A stretch of DNA of 64,000 bases from Sycon ciliatum (taxonomy: Eukaryota; Porifera; Calcarea; Leucosolenida; Sycettidae): positions 7,650,162 through 7,714,161 of the forward strand of contig NC_088646.1 of NCBI RefSeq assembly GCF_964019385.1. Direction: 5' to 3'. Shown one piece after another: positions 16,801 to 27,963 of the stretch. A program made the translations under genes and the position numbers. Numbering within the stretch: the first letter of the stretch is position 1; every line of letters begins with the position of its first letter. A model generated the notes under the pieces. It did no database searches and was not told the origin of the DNA. It worked only from the letters and a program-made list of their open reading frames with translations.

Positions 16801-19800
16801 CATTTATTTTCAGGGGGTAGTTCACACGTTCTCCTTTTCATCACCTTTAGGCCATGGTAAAAAATAAAGTTGATTCTCAGGTCATGAGCCTGTGAAAATC
16901 GGTGCGAGCGAGCGATTTTATATCTTATTTCCAAAGACAGGGTCACACATTATGTACGTCACAGGTTCATATAATTATTTTATTATTCAGGCCAGGGAGT
17001 AGAAAAATACCGGTATTTTACTACTCCCTGATTCATGCCTTTCGCATTGATCGTTTTCATGTGCGCATATACCATGGCCTTTATGTGTAAAGTATTGGTT
17101 TTTGAAATTCACTGGAGCAAATATACATTGTATTACTACAGTTGAACATCGACTATCCGACCATTCGATTATCCGTAACAGTTTTTTTTGGGCGCACGTG
17201 CCGTAGAGTACGCACTGTGCATGTAGTGAGCCATTCAAAAAATACGAAAATTTTGAAAAGTAGCACTCTATTCTACATGTATTTACAGTGTGTTTTCTTA
17301 TCCGGAACATTTGCCTTATCTGAACACCGCCTGACAGTTGTCTGCCCAGAGGTGGTCGGATAATCGATGTTCAACTGTATTAGAAATAGCACTGTAAGTA
17401 GGGATTTCAGCGAACACACTGCGCAGAGGGTTTGCGCAGTTATGATGTAGTCGAATTTTGTACATGTCACATGATGTCAGCATGCCACGCGCGCGCGCGG
17501 TAGGCCTTTCCGGATTATGTGTTTGCATATTTTTGCATTTTGGGGGTCAAAATGCATTTTGTCCATTTTGACACACTTTGGGCCAGGGAGTCGTAAAATA
17601 CCGGTATTTTACAGGGAGTCGTAAAATACCGGTATTTTACGACTCCCTGCAAGCGATAGGTACTTCACGATCACCATGAATGATCACCATGGGCATGGTG
17701 CCAAATGTCACACGACTACGGGACCCTCACTTAATTTTTTGCCGACTACCCGCAAAAAACACATTTCGACACGCGTGTGTGCTGCTGCACGTCTGCGCGT
17801 GCACGACATGTGTGATCGTGAGCTGGCTGACAAGTGAGACTGAGAGCCAGGGAGTCGTCAAGTACCGGCATTTGACGACTCCCGGCCTGGTGAGACTGAG
17901 AGCATGCATGCATGCATGTCCAGCTGGCGAGAAAGGGAACCTGTCGCCATTTTGTTACCATAGCAACGGCGGCATTTTTGTGCTTTTTGGGTAAATTTTT
18001 GCATTTTCTTTTAAAAAATGATTTATAGGGGTTTTTCAAAACACTTTCCATTTCCATTTTAGACCAAGAAAAAACGCATAATCCGGAAAAGCCTAGCGCG
18101 CGGCCAGAAAAGTCCAAGTCAGAAAATGAATATTTTTGCCGGGAAACTGGAAGGAGTCTTGATGGAGAAGAAGGAGAATGGCGGCTGAAGTCGGTACCTT
18201 GCGCTCAGGATCTGCCGTTTCGTTGATTGCTTCGTATATTCGCTGCTGGTGAAGGATTCGTGGGTAGAGAGTGGCATGCCTACGGTAACAGCCACGCGAT
18301 CAACTACAGATGAGCCGAGCCCCGGGACTTTCTTCAGACGAATTTTCAAATTTGTCCTTCGATGCCCAAGGAGCGCGCATGGGTGAATCGAAGGCGATTT
18401 TTTACAACGTTCCCACCGGAGAAATCTTCTAATTTTTGGTGAACTGGTACCTCACCCGGTACCCCCATGGATCTACTAGTATCCATGTGCCAAGCAAGAA
18501 AAAAATTGACCGACGCAATCCATGCGATCCAAGGTCCCAGAGGTCAAAAGTTCACAAGGTCGATCATTCAAGAAGAACTCAGGGAGATGAAGCTTGGACG
18601 ATCGACGAACATGGGCCTGTCGTCCTTCACCGATTTTTAATACTGTGTGTTTTGTATAAGTTCGTTAGTGTAATTGCTGGCAGAGGATACCCAAAGTGAG
18701 GTGCACAGACTCAGTAGTCGGACATCATCAGAATCGAAACAATGGGGGTCCGTTCACAGCAGTATGTGCTTTCAAAATAATAATATAATTATTCAAATAT
18801 TTATGTAGGTCGTGAGCCACGTTCGACCAGTCGCCATTTTATTTGCGTCAATTTTTTGTCCCCACCAGTACGTACATTGGTATGGTAGCGCTGAAAACAG
18901 CGCAAACCCCGTGCGCAGTGTGTTCGCTGATATCCCTACTGTAAGTAACACACGTGTGTTGCCATTGTTGCAGAAGTCAGAATCCTTAGTTGCAATTCTG
19001 AGTTTCATGCTAAGGAATCTCGACTTCTGTAGAACACTCTGCCATTCGTTGAGCCTGATGAGTTTTCATCTAAATGTGGTATGAAATGTTCTTGTTCTTT
19101 CTTCTTCTTTTTTTTCACTTTCCCGTTGCACAGTCCTTTGTTGCTCAGTGCATCGGAACGTCTCAGGTGGGTTTTGCTATGGCCTGTTTCGGTGCTGCAA
19201 ATGCTGTGTCTAACCTTGTCATCACGAAAGTCGCTGTGCGGTGGGGTCGTCCCACTGTCTATGTCTTCGGAATGACACTGGCTATCATCATGGTCATCTT
19301 TTCCAACTTTTGGCATAAGGAGCCCAACCGGACTGCACTGTTCATGATGTCCATGACCTGGGGCTTCATCGATGCCATTTGGAACCCTCAAATCTGCTGT
19401 GAGTAATAACACTTATTCTGTTCACAAATAAACAACAATCATGCACTGCTTGGTTGCCGTCAAAATTTAGTGTTCAGCCTTCGGTTAGACAAACACTAAA
19501 AAAACTCTACAGTGTAACCAGCAATGTGCTGTAAAGGCCTACATGTATACTTGAGGTAGTTTACTAGTCGAAAACGCCGTAATACGAAGTTATCCACCAA
19601 TAATTACTAACCAAGATACAATACAACTTCAATTAGCCTACCCACTCTGGGATTAACTCTCCTTCACAGGGGAGTCAGACAAGGAGAGAATGTTCGGATG
19701 AGAAAGGATCAGATCACATTGATAATAATTTGATATCCATGTTCCTTTTCAGCATCAGGTGCAGATCTTGTGCTCATAATTATTACAGTCCAAGATTAGA

Positions 19801-21129
19801 AAGGACACTTTCTCGCTGAAAGGATAACAGATCAGCATGAAAACAATCAAAACGGCCGGTACATGTGTAGTTCTAAACACCCGATATCAAAAGTATATTA
19901 TAAGCTCCTAAGAATGTGCAACTCCTGATACCCTTTTAAGTTCCTATGGGGTTCGCCAACGGCAAAAACTCACAGCACAGTAGTGTCCCAGTTGTACGTT
20001 TCCAGCCTGTTTTGGCGAGCAGTGGAGTAATAGGGCTTGAAAGTGCTACGTCACAGCATAGCAACAATTTCAAAAATTCAAAAACTAGATCCACGTGGAT
20101 CCAGTTTTTGTATGGATCCAAGCACATTTCAAGCAGTCTTACTCACAGCAAGGTGATGTAGCCAGTGAAACTGACTGATTTGGCTACTGGGGGCGGGGTG
20201 ACTACTGGTGGCAAGTAAAAGTCACACCTGCATACGACATGAGTGGGTTGCTATGCACCCACATACTGAGGCAATAGCAAAGTCACACCTTAGTGGATCC
20301 AAAATAGAAATCTGATGTCAACTTACTACTCCTTGGCCGTTTTTGACGTCATCACTTTCAAGCCCTATCCAGTACTGTCGGTCGCGGAAGAACGGGGGGG
20401 TGTCAGCCTCCCAGCCCAGACCGTTCTTATTTTCATGTATTACAGTCTATGCACAGTTGAGTCACTGTATCTACATTGGTATGCTGTGCTTGGTAAAATT
20501 CTAGCCGGGTCGTTCTTCGACGCCCAACAGTACTGTAATAAAAGCGCTCCCAGGCAGAAACTCACTGCGCGTATGCAGATCACCAGCATAATCATGGTAG
20601 ATTTTTTGGATTGCGCGAACATGCACACTATCCTTAGTTGTACATAGTACATGTACAAAACGAACCTGAGACACGTGATGTGAGTTTTCGCCGTCGGAGA
20701 CCCCATAATTATGCAGAGTTACACACTCTTGAGTACTCTTGCTGATAGGACTGTGGACATTTCCCTTTTGCCGTGGCTGACTCAGCTAATGAAATAAGTT
20801 AAATAACTTCCCTCTCTATTTCTTTCTCTCTCTCTCTATTTCTTTCTCTATTTTTTGTTTGTGGTGCTGCAGCTTTTCTTGGAGTTCTGTTCCCCACGGA
20901 CCCTGAAAAGGCATATGCTATCTTCAACCTGTTCAATGGGCTCACTTTTGCTGCTTCATTCATGATGAGCTCAATCTATGGTGATTCGTATACGCCCATC
21001 TTTATCAAGTGCGGTCTTCTTATTCCTGGCTTTCCTCTAGCCTTCTTGGCTTACTACAAAAATGAGCGTGAATATAGGAAAGGAAAACTCCAAAGAATGT
21101 CTGTTGAAATGAACGAAATTGAGACCTGA
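13872..21129 (+). CDS. UNC-93-like multi-pass membrane protein (major facilitator superfamily fold)
   Basis: Three exons with consistent phases: 13872-15125, 19134-19398 and 20873-21129. They encode 591 residues. After a roughly 75-residue acidic cytoplasmic N-terminus, hydrophobic helices start at LVNVALLIAGFCFNFTAF. FLSGTFWPSQYRYLT and the glycine-rich TMAAAQMITSS region are typical of UNC-93. A long non-membrane loop with several N-glycosylation motifs (NFSHSN, NESSNM) separates the halves. The second half includes YGDFNH/SFVAQCIGTSQVGF, MTWGFIDAIWNPQ and the last helices before a short tail ending EIET. UNC-93 proteins regulate potassium channels or carry Toll-like receptors to endosomes; the role here is unknown. 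The length is nearer UNC93B1 (about 600) than UNC93A (about 457), but orthology was not tested. Intron 1 (4.0 kb) is packed with MITEs. Confidence 0.9.
15250..15614. mobile_element. TA-flanked MITE with CAGTCCATTCA ends, copy 1 (365 bp)
   Basis: The inverted termini are CAGTCCATTCACAAAAAGAT and CAGTCCATTCAGAAAAAGAT, flanked by TA (15248-15249 and 15615-15616). It lies in intron 1 of the UNC-93-like gene. A related element is at 58740-59062. Confidence 0.85.
16993..17030. mobile_element. Ultrashort palindromic hAT-like element, 38 bp
   Basis: Near-perfect palindrome from CAGGGAGTAG to CTACTCCCTG, centred on TACCGGTA. The flanks ATTCAGGC and ATTCATGC match at 7 of 8 positions. Confidence 0.7.
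17139..17377. mobile_element. pogo-like MITE, second family (239 bp)
   Basis: The inverted termini CAGTTGAACATCGACTATCC and CAGTTGAACATCGATTATCC are flanked by TA at 17137-17138 and 17378-17379. Confidence 0.85.
17501..18095. mobile_element. hAT-like MITE, 595 bp, 8-bp target duplication, with nested palindromes
   Basis: The ends read TAGGCCTTTCCGGATTATG and, inverted, TAGGCTTTTCCGGATTATG. The flanks are the 8-bp repeat GCGCGCGG at 17493-17500 and 18096-18103. Two CAGGGAGTCGT palindromes (17584-17649 and about 17848-17889) lie inside it, so they arrived later. The terminal TAGGCC links it to the element at 9644. Confidence 0.85.
17584..17649. repeat. CAGGGAGTCGTAAAATACC palindrome with its left arm duplicated
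   Basis: A 38-bp palindrome of the ultrashort family (17612-17649) is preceded by a 28-bp copy of its own left part. No 8-bp flanking duplication is evident. Confidence 0.75.
18120..19080. other. Intron 1 remainder of the UNC-93-like gene
   Basis: No exon is recognised. 18898-18940 is an inverted, about 88% identical copy of 17391-17440, a repeat of unknown family. Confidence 0.5.
20031..20366. mobile_element. Probable hAT-like MITE (336 bp) in UNC-93-like intron 2
   Basis: Perfect 15-bp inverted termini TAGGGCTTGAAAGTG. The flanking 8-mers TGGAGTAA and TCCAGTAC match only 5 of 8, so the target duplication has decayed or the superfamily call is wrong. Confidence 0.55.
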
Positions 21130-23531
21130 ATAGTGATAGTGAATAGTGATAATGCTGCCCGTGTCCTGTCTACTGCTCTTGTTCGTGTTTATAAAAACGA
21201 AGACAGATATTTGAGTGACCAGGGTGCTACCTCTTGCTATCCTCCTTACTTTGAAGCAATAATATTATTACACTTTCATAATATTTTCGTAAATATATAA
21301 TCAGCTGCCGGCCGTCCTTGTTCATAAAAGCAGCAATATTTTCCAAAGCAGTTTTTTCCTTTTGCTTTGAAGCAGTCAATACTTTTCATGATTTTTCATA
21401 AAAAAATAATAATAGTCACCTGCTGGCCTTGTCCATCAGTATGGTTTTCTTCAGCAGCGCTAGCAAGATATATTTTTTAACATACGAAATGTTCCCCGTC
21501 ATCGCCCGAGAGTTGCGAAATTGATACAAAACAAATTCTAGATAATACCGGTATATTTCCTTGTCTGTTTTCCGTTTTGTCATATCTTTCCGCCAAGGTG
21601 GACGTCAATCTATTGTTCTTTCAAACGAGCTCATGACAAAACACCCAAAGTGGTGCACTCTCCCTCTATTTCGCTTTGCTCGTATTCTTTGCTCCAGAGC
21701 GGCTGAATAGAAATGAGCTGTTTTGCTGCAAAAGCTTTTGCTTATGCAAGTTACTAGTACATGTACATTGTAGTTATGGGCCGTTATGGCACTCATGTAC
21801 CGTGATACCAATGTTGTGTTCTGTTTGCCCATGGCTGACTTACGATGTATTTTGTGTGTGTGTGTGCGACAGTCAGAGTGCATAGTGACTGTCTGTAGGA
21901 ATTAGGGAGTGTGTGTTAAAAATTACTTTTCCTACTCCCTGGTAAGAATGCAAGGAGGTGTGTTTCATGATTGCCATGTTTCAATGCAGGGCCTGCATTG
22001 TAGCATGTAAATGCATGTGCCTGACCACTTGTAAACTCTCTTGGTGGATGCAGGTACATGATGTAGTGCCAGTCATTTCCAGCACAGCAAGACTGCATGC
22101 ACATCTCCCACGGATTACCGGTACTTTTTAGACCCGGAACTCACTTTGTCACGAAAATCACGAATGTTTGAGGATCACAAAACTTTCTGGGTTCACTTCC
22201 AGATGATTATGTACTCTCCCAGAGAAAATTAGCTGATGCATCAGTCAGACCTCTTCGTACCATGGTCCGACTCTGTAGACTCTTGTCTCTAACGCTGCCA
22301 CTCCACTGCACAGCTGTCACATTAATTTTATTTTGCCGGTATGCATGTGGTATTGAACAGTGACACATCCAGCACATAGGTAACTTATCGTCAATCCTCA
22401 ATGGAGCTCCGAGTCACTGGCCGAACCGATCCCAATGAAGAGGCTAAGCATGTTTTTAGGCACCTCAAAGCATCAACACAGCAAACTTTGCAAGAGGGCA
22501 GATGATAACAGTCTAACGTTACTTTGACGCTGAACTAGAAAGAGTGCTCTCTCATGCATGAAGCTCTCAGTTGAGACAGTTCCACTGGATTTCTGCCGGT
22601 GTATCTAAGAATATAATGACTGGATAACAAAGGCGCAAAGTGATCATGTTCTCTACACCCTAGTCCAGTGTACAGGGTGGATGTCGGCCTCCTAACAACA
22701 ATTTCCTGGGAACGATAGTCCAATACATTGAATGGCACTGCAGCATCATTTTCAACTGGACAATTTTATGGCTGCATCTGTGTACTCCAAGTCGACAGTA
22801 GGCACGTGCTGAAAGATCATAATTCATTTCTTTGATAATAGAAAAGTGCATCAGGGAACAAGGATTCTGGCAGATCTTAGAAGATTTGAAAGGGACAGAA
22901 TAAGCTGCTGAAAACAATGCAGCTGTATGATATCGGATGTCTTTCTCTGTGTTCATGTGCCACTGGCCGCATATCAAAACGCACTGGTACTTGTAATATG
23001 TAATACTAATAGTCTACAAAAGAAAGGCACAGGAAAAACTGAAGGGCCTAAAACTTCGATTTGAACTGGGAGATACATGTACATAATATATGTTGCAAAC
23101 TCTCTTGGATGCTGTCGCGGGATGATGAGCAGAGCAGTACATGTATGGTGACCACCACCCACAGTAACAACACCAGACCCACACTGGGAAGATTGCTCCG
23201 TGCTCCAACAACACATATACGTACACGTACATGGATACCGCTCTGGCATTAGCTTTGCACCATGGTATTGGTACCAAGCTACTTCGAAGTATGTGAAACA
23301 GAAAGGGGCAACGAAAAATTGAAAAACAGAACTAGCAGCATCGGTACTAATCAGTCAAATGGCAGTGCAGTCTACGTCTGCAGACCGAGTTCACAGCGCG
23401 TCAGAGGCAGCCGGAAAAGTTTTTCCACGCACTCTCACGTCCATGCACACCTGGTCCACGACCAAAAATGTCACACACGTACACTAGCACCGCATTAGAT
23501 CGACCGCCGCTTACCCCGTATTATAAATTTC
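21130..23531. other. Intergenic between convergent UNC-93-like and tropomyosin-like genes
   Basis: It holds the 39-bp palindromic element at 21903-21941 and otherwise unremarkable sequence. The frames here show no conserved domain. Confidence 0.5.
21903..21941. mobile_element. Ultrashort palindromic hAT-like element, 39 bp
   Basis: Ends TAGGGAGTG and CTACTCCCTG, with flanks GTAGGAAT and GTAAGAAT (7 of 8 identical; T at position 2 and A at position 7, as in hAT targets). Confidence 0.65.
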
Positions 23532-24143
23532 TTAGATGTCATCCAGCTCGGCAAGGCTTTGCTCGAGCTCTTCCTTTTTCTTGATGTACATCTGCTCCCA
23601 TTCTGCCGCCTTGTCCTGTGCCGTACCAAGTTGACCCTCCAGCATCGCTATCTTGCGCTCCAATTCCTCGCACTTTCGTTCTTTCTCGCCCAGCTCCTCT
23701 ATCTTCGCACGATATTCATCAACACTGTCCTCGGCTTTGCCCAGGTCGGTCTTCAGGATAAGAATTCGTCTCTCGTGCTCATCATTTTCGGAGGCTTTCT
23801 CCTCCAGTTGTTGCTGCTGCTGCTTGCACAGCTCTTCCAAATCGGCCAATTTGTCCGCATCTCCGGCAGAGTTGCCTTGGTATGATGCCAGCTCCCTGAT
23901 AGCCTCTTCTGCTTTTGCCTCGCTCGTCTCTAGTTTAGCTCGCGTATCATCAAGCATTTCCTCTACTTTCGCCAAGTCATCCTCCGTTAGCTTCAACTTC
24001 CTCGTCAGCGTCTTCTCCTCGTTCTCGGCAGTTTCTAGCTTCTCCTTCAGCGAGGCGCACTCCGCTTTCGCATCCCCCTCTCGCTGCTCGGCCTGATCCA
24101 GCTGCTCACGCATCGTGGCAAGTTTTCTCTTGATCTGCTCCAT
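23532..24143 (-). CDS. Tropomyosin-like coiled-coil protein, single exon
   Basis: 203 residues starting MEQIKRKLATMREQLDQAEQ, close to the tropomyosin N-terminal pattern (MDAIKKKM...). The sequence is an almost continuous heptad coiled coil: KLKLTEDDLAKVEEMLDD, ERRILILKTDLGKAEDSV, EELERKIAMLEGQL and EELEQSLAELDDI at the C-terminus, where animal tropomyosins have LDHALNDMTSI. Tropomyosins polymerise head to tail along actin filaments. At 203 residues it is shorter than the usual 248 or 284, and a QQQQQ run interrupts the coil near the middle. The ATG at 24143 has G at +4; the frame stays open upstream for 39 codons to another ATG, so an extended start cannot be excluded. It is an intronless gene. 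Any long coiled coil shows background similarity, so the family call is moderate. Confidence 0.75.
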   Translation of the reverse strand: MEQIKRKLATMREQLDQAEQREGDAKAECASLKEKLETAENEEKTLTRKLKLTEDDLAKVEEMLDDTRAKLETSEAKAEEAIRELASYQGNSAGDADKLADLEELCKQQQQQLEEKASENDEHERRILILKTDLGKAEDSVDEYRAKIEELGEKERKCEELERKIAMLEGQLGTAQDKAAEWEQMYIKKKEELEQSLAELDDI

Positions 24144-24263
24144 CGTTGAACTGTTGCAGTGGTTCGGAACGGTGCAAACGAGCGTTCTGGACGGCTGGGA
24201 AGAACTGACAGACTCAAACCTCCACACGGATCTCGAAACCTCGACCACGCCAGGTATCAACGC

Positions 24264-24931
24264 TTGTGGCTAGATACATACGCTCGCAACCAGTTACCTG
24301 TTCTTGCTGAAGAACACAGACCAGTCATGCACCGCACACACACGCACTGGTAGATCTAGACGCACACCACGGTCCCGTGCCGATGTCTGTGCCTGCGTTA
24401 CCGATCTCTAGCTCTGCGTGCTGTACTGTTTGCAGCCTGGCCTGGCCGCTGAGGCTGAGATGGTGAGGTACTACTACAGTCACTGAGTCAGTACAGAAAA
24501 AAAGAAAAAAAACTACAGTACAGACAGTCTGAGTCACTCTCACACTTCACAGTCTCAGGTATGTATTGACCTGTTACACTGGTGATAGATACCTGGATAC
24601 ATAATCAGTCATCATGGTCATCACTGCAGCCAGGCATTAGCGCTGAAATACTCCTGTACAAAACTACCTTTTTGACTTTGAGGGCTCGCTGTGTGCATGG
24701 TGTGTGTACGTAGATCTACATGACAATACGTCGTCAGCGCTGTCGACGTGTCGTAGGATACAGTCTACAGACCGTACTAGTAGGCGTAGATCTACACAAT
24801 GCCAATGGTAGATCTACACTGATGATAGTCTTGACGTGAAGGGTCGACCGTAAGTAAATACTAAAATAGTACTACTACTAGTTGACGTCTTGTAAACTTT
24901 AAAAGTTTAAAAAAAGTAAGTATAATAGTTA
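24264..24931. other. Upstream region of the tropomyosin-like gene
   Basis: No gene recognised. The palindrome GTAGATCTAC recurs (24711, 24786, 24809), and related GTAGATCT sites occur at 24352 and 26488. No function is assigned. Confidence 0.4.
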
Positions 24932-25071
24932 CATGAAGTTGATTGTTCCAACTAGGAACACACGCTTCTTGCCGAACTTGACACTTGACTGACTCACGAC
25001 TGCCATCCGGAGCACACGAGGAGCACGTCGCACCTTCCACTCGGCAAACCTGCAAGAAAGCACCACTCCCT

Positions 25072-25117
25072 GCTCAATACACGGTGTTTCGGGGAATTCA
25101 CCCCTCATCAGTTGAGC
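25072..25117 (-). ncRNA. Hammerhead ribozyme, type I, intact core (copy 1)
   Basis: Minus strand, 5' to 3': stem I strand GCTCAA; core CTGATGA; stem II GGGG, loop TGAATT, CCCC; core GAAA; a short stem III from CACCGTG; then T (16.1) and A (17) as the cleavage site; then stem I partner TTGAGC. All invariant core bases are present and stem I pairs 6 of 6. Cleavage is predicted between 25078 and 25077 on the minus strand after a GUA triplet. The very short stem III is like hammerheads of Penelope elements and retrozymes, which often work as dimers. Confidence 0.88.
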
Positions 25118-25156
25118 TTGAGTAGGCTGAGGAAGATTGTGCCTGAAAAGCACCAC

Positions 25157-25164
25157 TTATATAC
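25157..25164 (-). promoter_or_regulatory. TATA box candidate upstream of the hammerhead
   Basis: TATATAAG on the minus strand, 40 bp before the first base of the ribozyme. A transcript starting about 30 bp downstream would include the whole motif. Confidence 0.4.
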
Positions 25165-25385
25165 TGCTCTCCAGGCCAAACCATCACCAGGGATACAAAC
25201 TTACAGAGACGCTTTGTTTCCAGCGCGACAAACACCTCGTGAAGCTCCAGGTAGCAGCGTGAGTCAGAGTCGCTCATGGAGTTGTGATAAGCAGACGTTG
25301 AGAGCTCCGGATGGCAGTCGTGAGTCAGTCAAGTGTCAAGTTCGGCAAGAAGCGTGTGTTCCTAGTTGGAACAATCAACTTCATG

Positions 25386-27530
25386 ACTATTACCGCCGAA
25401 GTCGCAACTTCTAAGTTCATAATAGTTACAGTTGTAGCAATTGCTAGTATATTAATTAGGGGGGGGGGGGTATCTCTTTGTTGCAATAAGTGTAATAGTG
25501 CTGTTGTTGTGACTGTTGTAGCCTAGTAGGGGAAATCAGGCCGATATGAGCCACACGTGGTGCTAGTCATTGGCGCATCCTGAATGTCGTGCTGTGGTTG
25601 TTTCTTTATTTTGTCACGTGTACCAGGTGTACGCAGTATTAGTCAGTGCTAAGTCAGTGTTATGTTTTGTCACGCGGTATACATGTACTAGTAGTCACAC
25701 AAAGAAGTTTAGGTAGATCGTCAACAATTCGTAAGTTGGTAAAAGTACAAGTCATGTACATGTACACTGTACATCAGAACAACAGATGGCTTGTGTCACG
25801 GCTCTACCTTCCAGGTATCGAGCTCTCTTGGATTTCTGCTGGAATTCACAACAGTGTGTACACTGTACATCTGTATGTCCATCGGTTGTCTATTGTTGTC
25901 GCACTACATTTCACGCTTGTTAGGTTTCTTCATACTGCACCTTTTTGTCATTGGGTCACGCATGTATCACTGCTTTATCACCTCTCCAGCTCATTGTTCT
26001 TGTTCCTTTGCTCTTGCCTGAGGTGTACCTGTAGTCTGTACATCATCTGAAGAGAAGGCACGAAAGTTTACTTGCGGGAAATGCTTTCGATATGTTGAAG
26101 AACCTGATGGCAGTGATGCTTCTACTTCGGAAGTACTATATTAAAAGTGTTATAGCATTTTTGTCTCCGAGGAAACATTAATTTTTATGAGAGGAGGCGT
26201 TGCAGTTTTGGCAGGTATTTATTACTAATTTTTTACTTATACTCCCTGATTCTCAATCTGACTGCACCAACTATACTACTACAGACTACAACTACAAGCG
26301 TAGACTGGCCAAGCGCTGAAGCCCTCACTACATAGTGAAATGCTGCAAGTCAGACAAGTACAGCTGAGCATGTGTGTGTCGTCGACGTCCAGCATCATGT
26401 CATGACTAGTAATAGTATCGGATCCAGTTACAATGGCAGCGGCTGTGGTATGCGCATGCAGTGCGCTGTCTGTGTAGCTCAGAAGAGTAGATCTACGCCT
26501 ACGGTCTGTGACTGTTTGGGTCCGAAGACTCCGGATCGAGTGGATTCCAAACACACCACCCGGCCGGACTGGTTTGCAAACGACAACAAAATACAGCTCA
26601 GCTGAGCTCGACCTCTTTACACGCTGGGGGTCCTGTCGACATGTACATAGTCATTGACATTGTATGTTGTTGGTCTGACAGCATGAAACAAGGTGGAGGA
26701 CACCGTATTCGGAAACAGTGACCTTTCAACAACCATCCACGGTTGGTAGAGCCCCTGTCCGTTGGGACCATCTGAACCGTCTGACCCTCTTATTTAGGGG
26801 AGGTTTTTTTATAGACTTCTCCTAACGTCAGTCGTGTATTCTGTGATCGCTCCTGGATGTCGTCCTGATAGTCATAAAAATAGTAGCTATTTCAACCTGG
26901 ATTGCTTTTCTTAAAATTAATCTTCTGTTCTTCCAACTTCTGCCCATGGCGTCCCTCTCTCAGCTCGTCAGCTGACAACAATTGCTGTCACCACCATGAC
27001 ACTGTCGTGAGAAGGTGCTCTCTGTAGACGAGGTTGGTGATGTCTCGACGCGGCCATGGGTAGGCCTTCAGGCTTCACCACGTCGGAACACCCCGGCTAC
27101 ACGTTGGTTACACGGACACGGACCACTGTCGGTGTCCTCCACCTTGTTTCATGCTGTCAAACCAACAACATGTGTGAACTAAAACAAGGTTTATCTAATA
27201 CCATAGTCATATTGTATCTGCAAAAAAATTGTAGATAAGATTTACCACGACGTAGACGTACGATCGAGTCGAGTAGAGACAGTCTGTGCAGGTATTTTAC
27301 TACTCCGGACCGGTCGACCCTGGTCTGTAGTCTAGTTCAGTACTAGCATAGGTAACGATTTCTTGTCAAGCTTTTGTGTTCAATCTTTTCAGTGTTCTAT
27401 TTATTTCCGAATTTGGGTTGTCTTTTTGCTATGGTTCTTACTTCATGGTTTCACGCTATTGCCAGTATTGGCGTTGTGAATAACCCGTTCTTAAAGTCTG
27501 CATACCTTCCGTAATTCTGTTCTTCATTTT
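25386..27530. other. Intergenic repeats, no recognised gene
   Basis: Contains a poly-G run (25459-25470), an ATTACCGCCGAAGTCGCAAC motif (25387) that recurs near 52920, and the 40-bp inverted pair described separately. Confidence 0.4.
26665..27170. repeat. Inverted repeat pair, 40-bp arms
   Basis: Arms 26665-26704 and 27131-27170 are inverted copies with one mismatch (TGTTGTTGG...GGACACC), 426 bp apart. There is no clear target duplication, so the element type is unknown. Confidence 0.8.
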
Positions 27531-27605
27531 TTAGCCTGTCAAAAGGCCTTAGGCCTGTGGGGATTGCCCTATCAAAAATTTATTAAATAATAAAATAATA
27601 ATAAT
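27360..27605 (+). mobile_element. LINE 3' untranslated tail, copy 1
   Basis: CTGTCAAAAGGCCTTAGGCC followed by TGTGGGGATTGCCCTATC and a (TAA)n tail. The same block is at 31639-31680, and a minus-strand relative is at about 62393-62440. Such ends are typical of non-LTR retrotransposons. Confidence 0.7.
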
Positions 27606-27963
27606 AAAAGTAGTGTATACAGTAGAGTCTGATCCCAGTTGGCACACCACTGTCACCAGGCGCGGTGCTTCCACCTGTTTCGTGATCTTGGGGTGGACTA
27701 CCAAGTGACCAGATGCCTGGCCGACGTACAATACTGTACTAGTAGGCCCTGTGTGCCATGAATGGTGAAGGAACGTCGCAAGCAAAGCTTCGAAGCCATA
27801 CACTATACAGACTCAGTAAAATGAAAGGAAACAAACGAAATACTAGTACAACGGTTGTCCGGACATGAACTGTGCTTTCAGTGGTGGGTGTCCGATAAAA
27901 CAGTCACTGTACTGAGCCAAGGCTGTTTTACGGGACGCTCGCCACTCAAAGCATGGTTGGAAG

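Larger units (their letters stand above)
24932..25385 (-). mobile_element. Inverted-repeat unit carrying a TATA box and a hammerhead ribozyme (possible Penelope-like pLTR remnant)
   Basis: Arms 24932-25013 and 25304-25385 are perfect 82-bp inverted repeats enclosing 290 bp. On the minus strand the enclosed part has TATATAAG, then 40 bp later a complete hammerhead. Hammerheads are known in the terminal repeats of Penelope-like retroelements, whose copies often sit in inverted partial arrangements. That affiliation is inferred; no reverse transcriptase or GIY-YIG domain is seen here. Confidence 0.6.
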
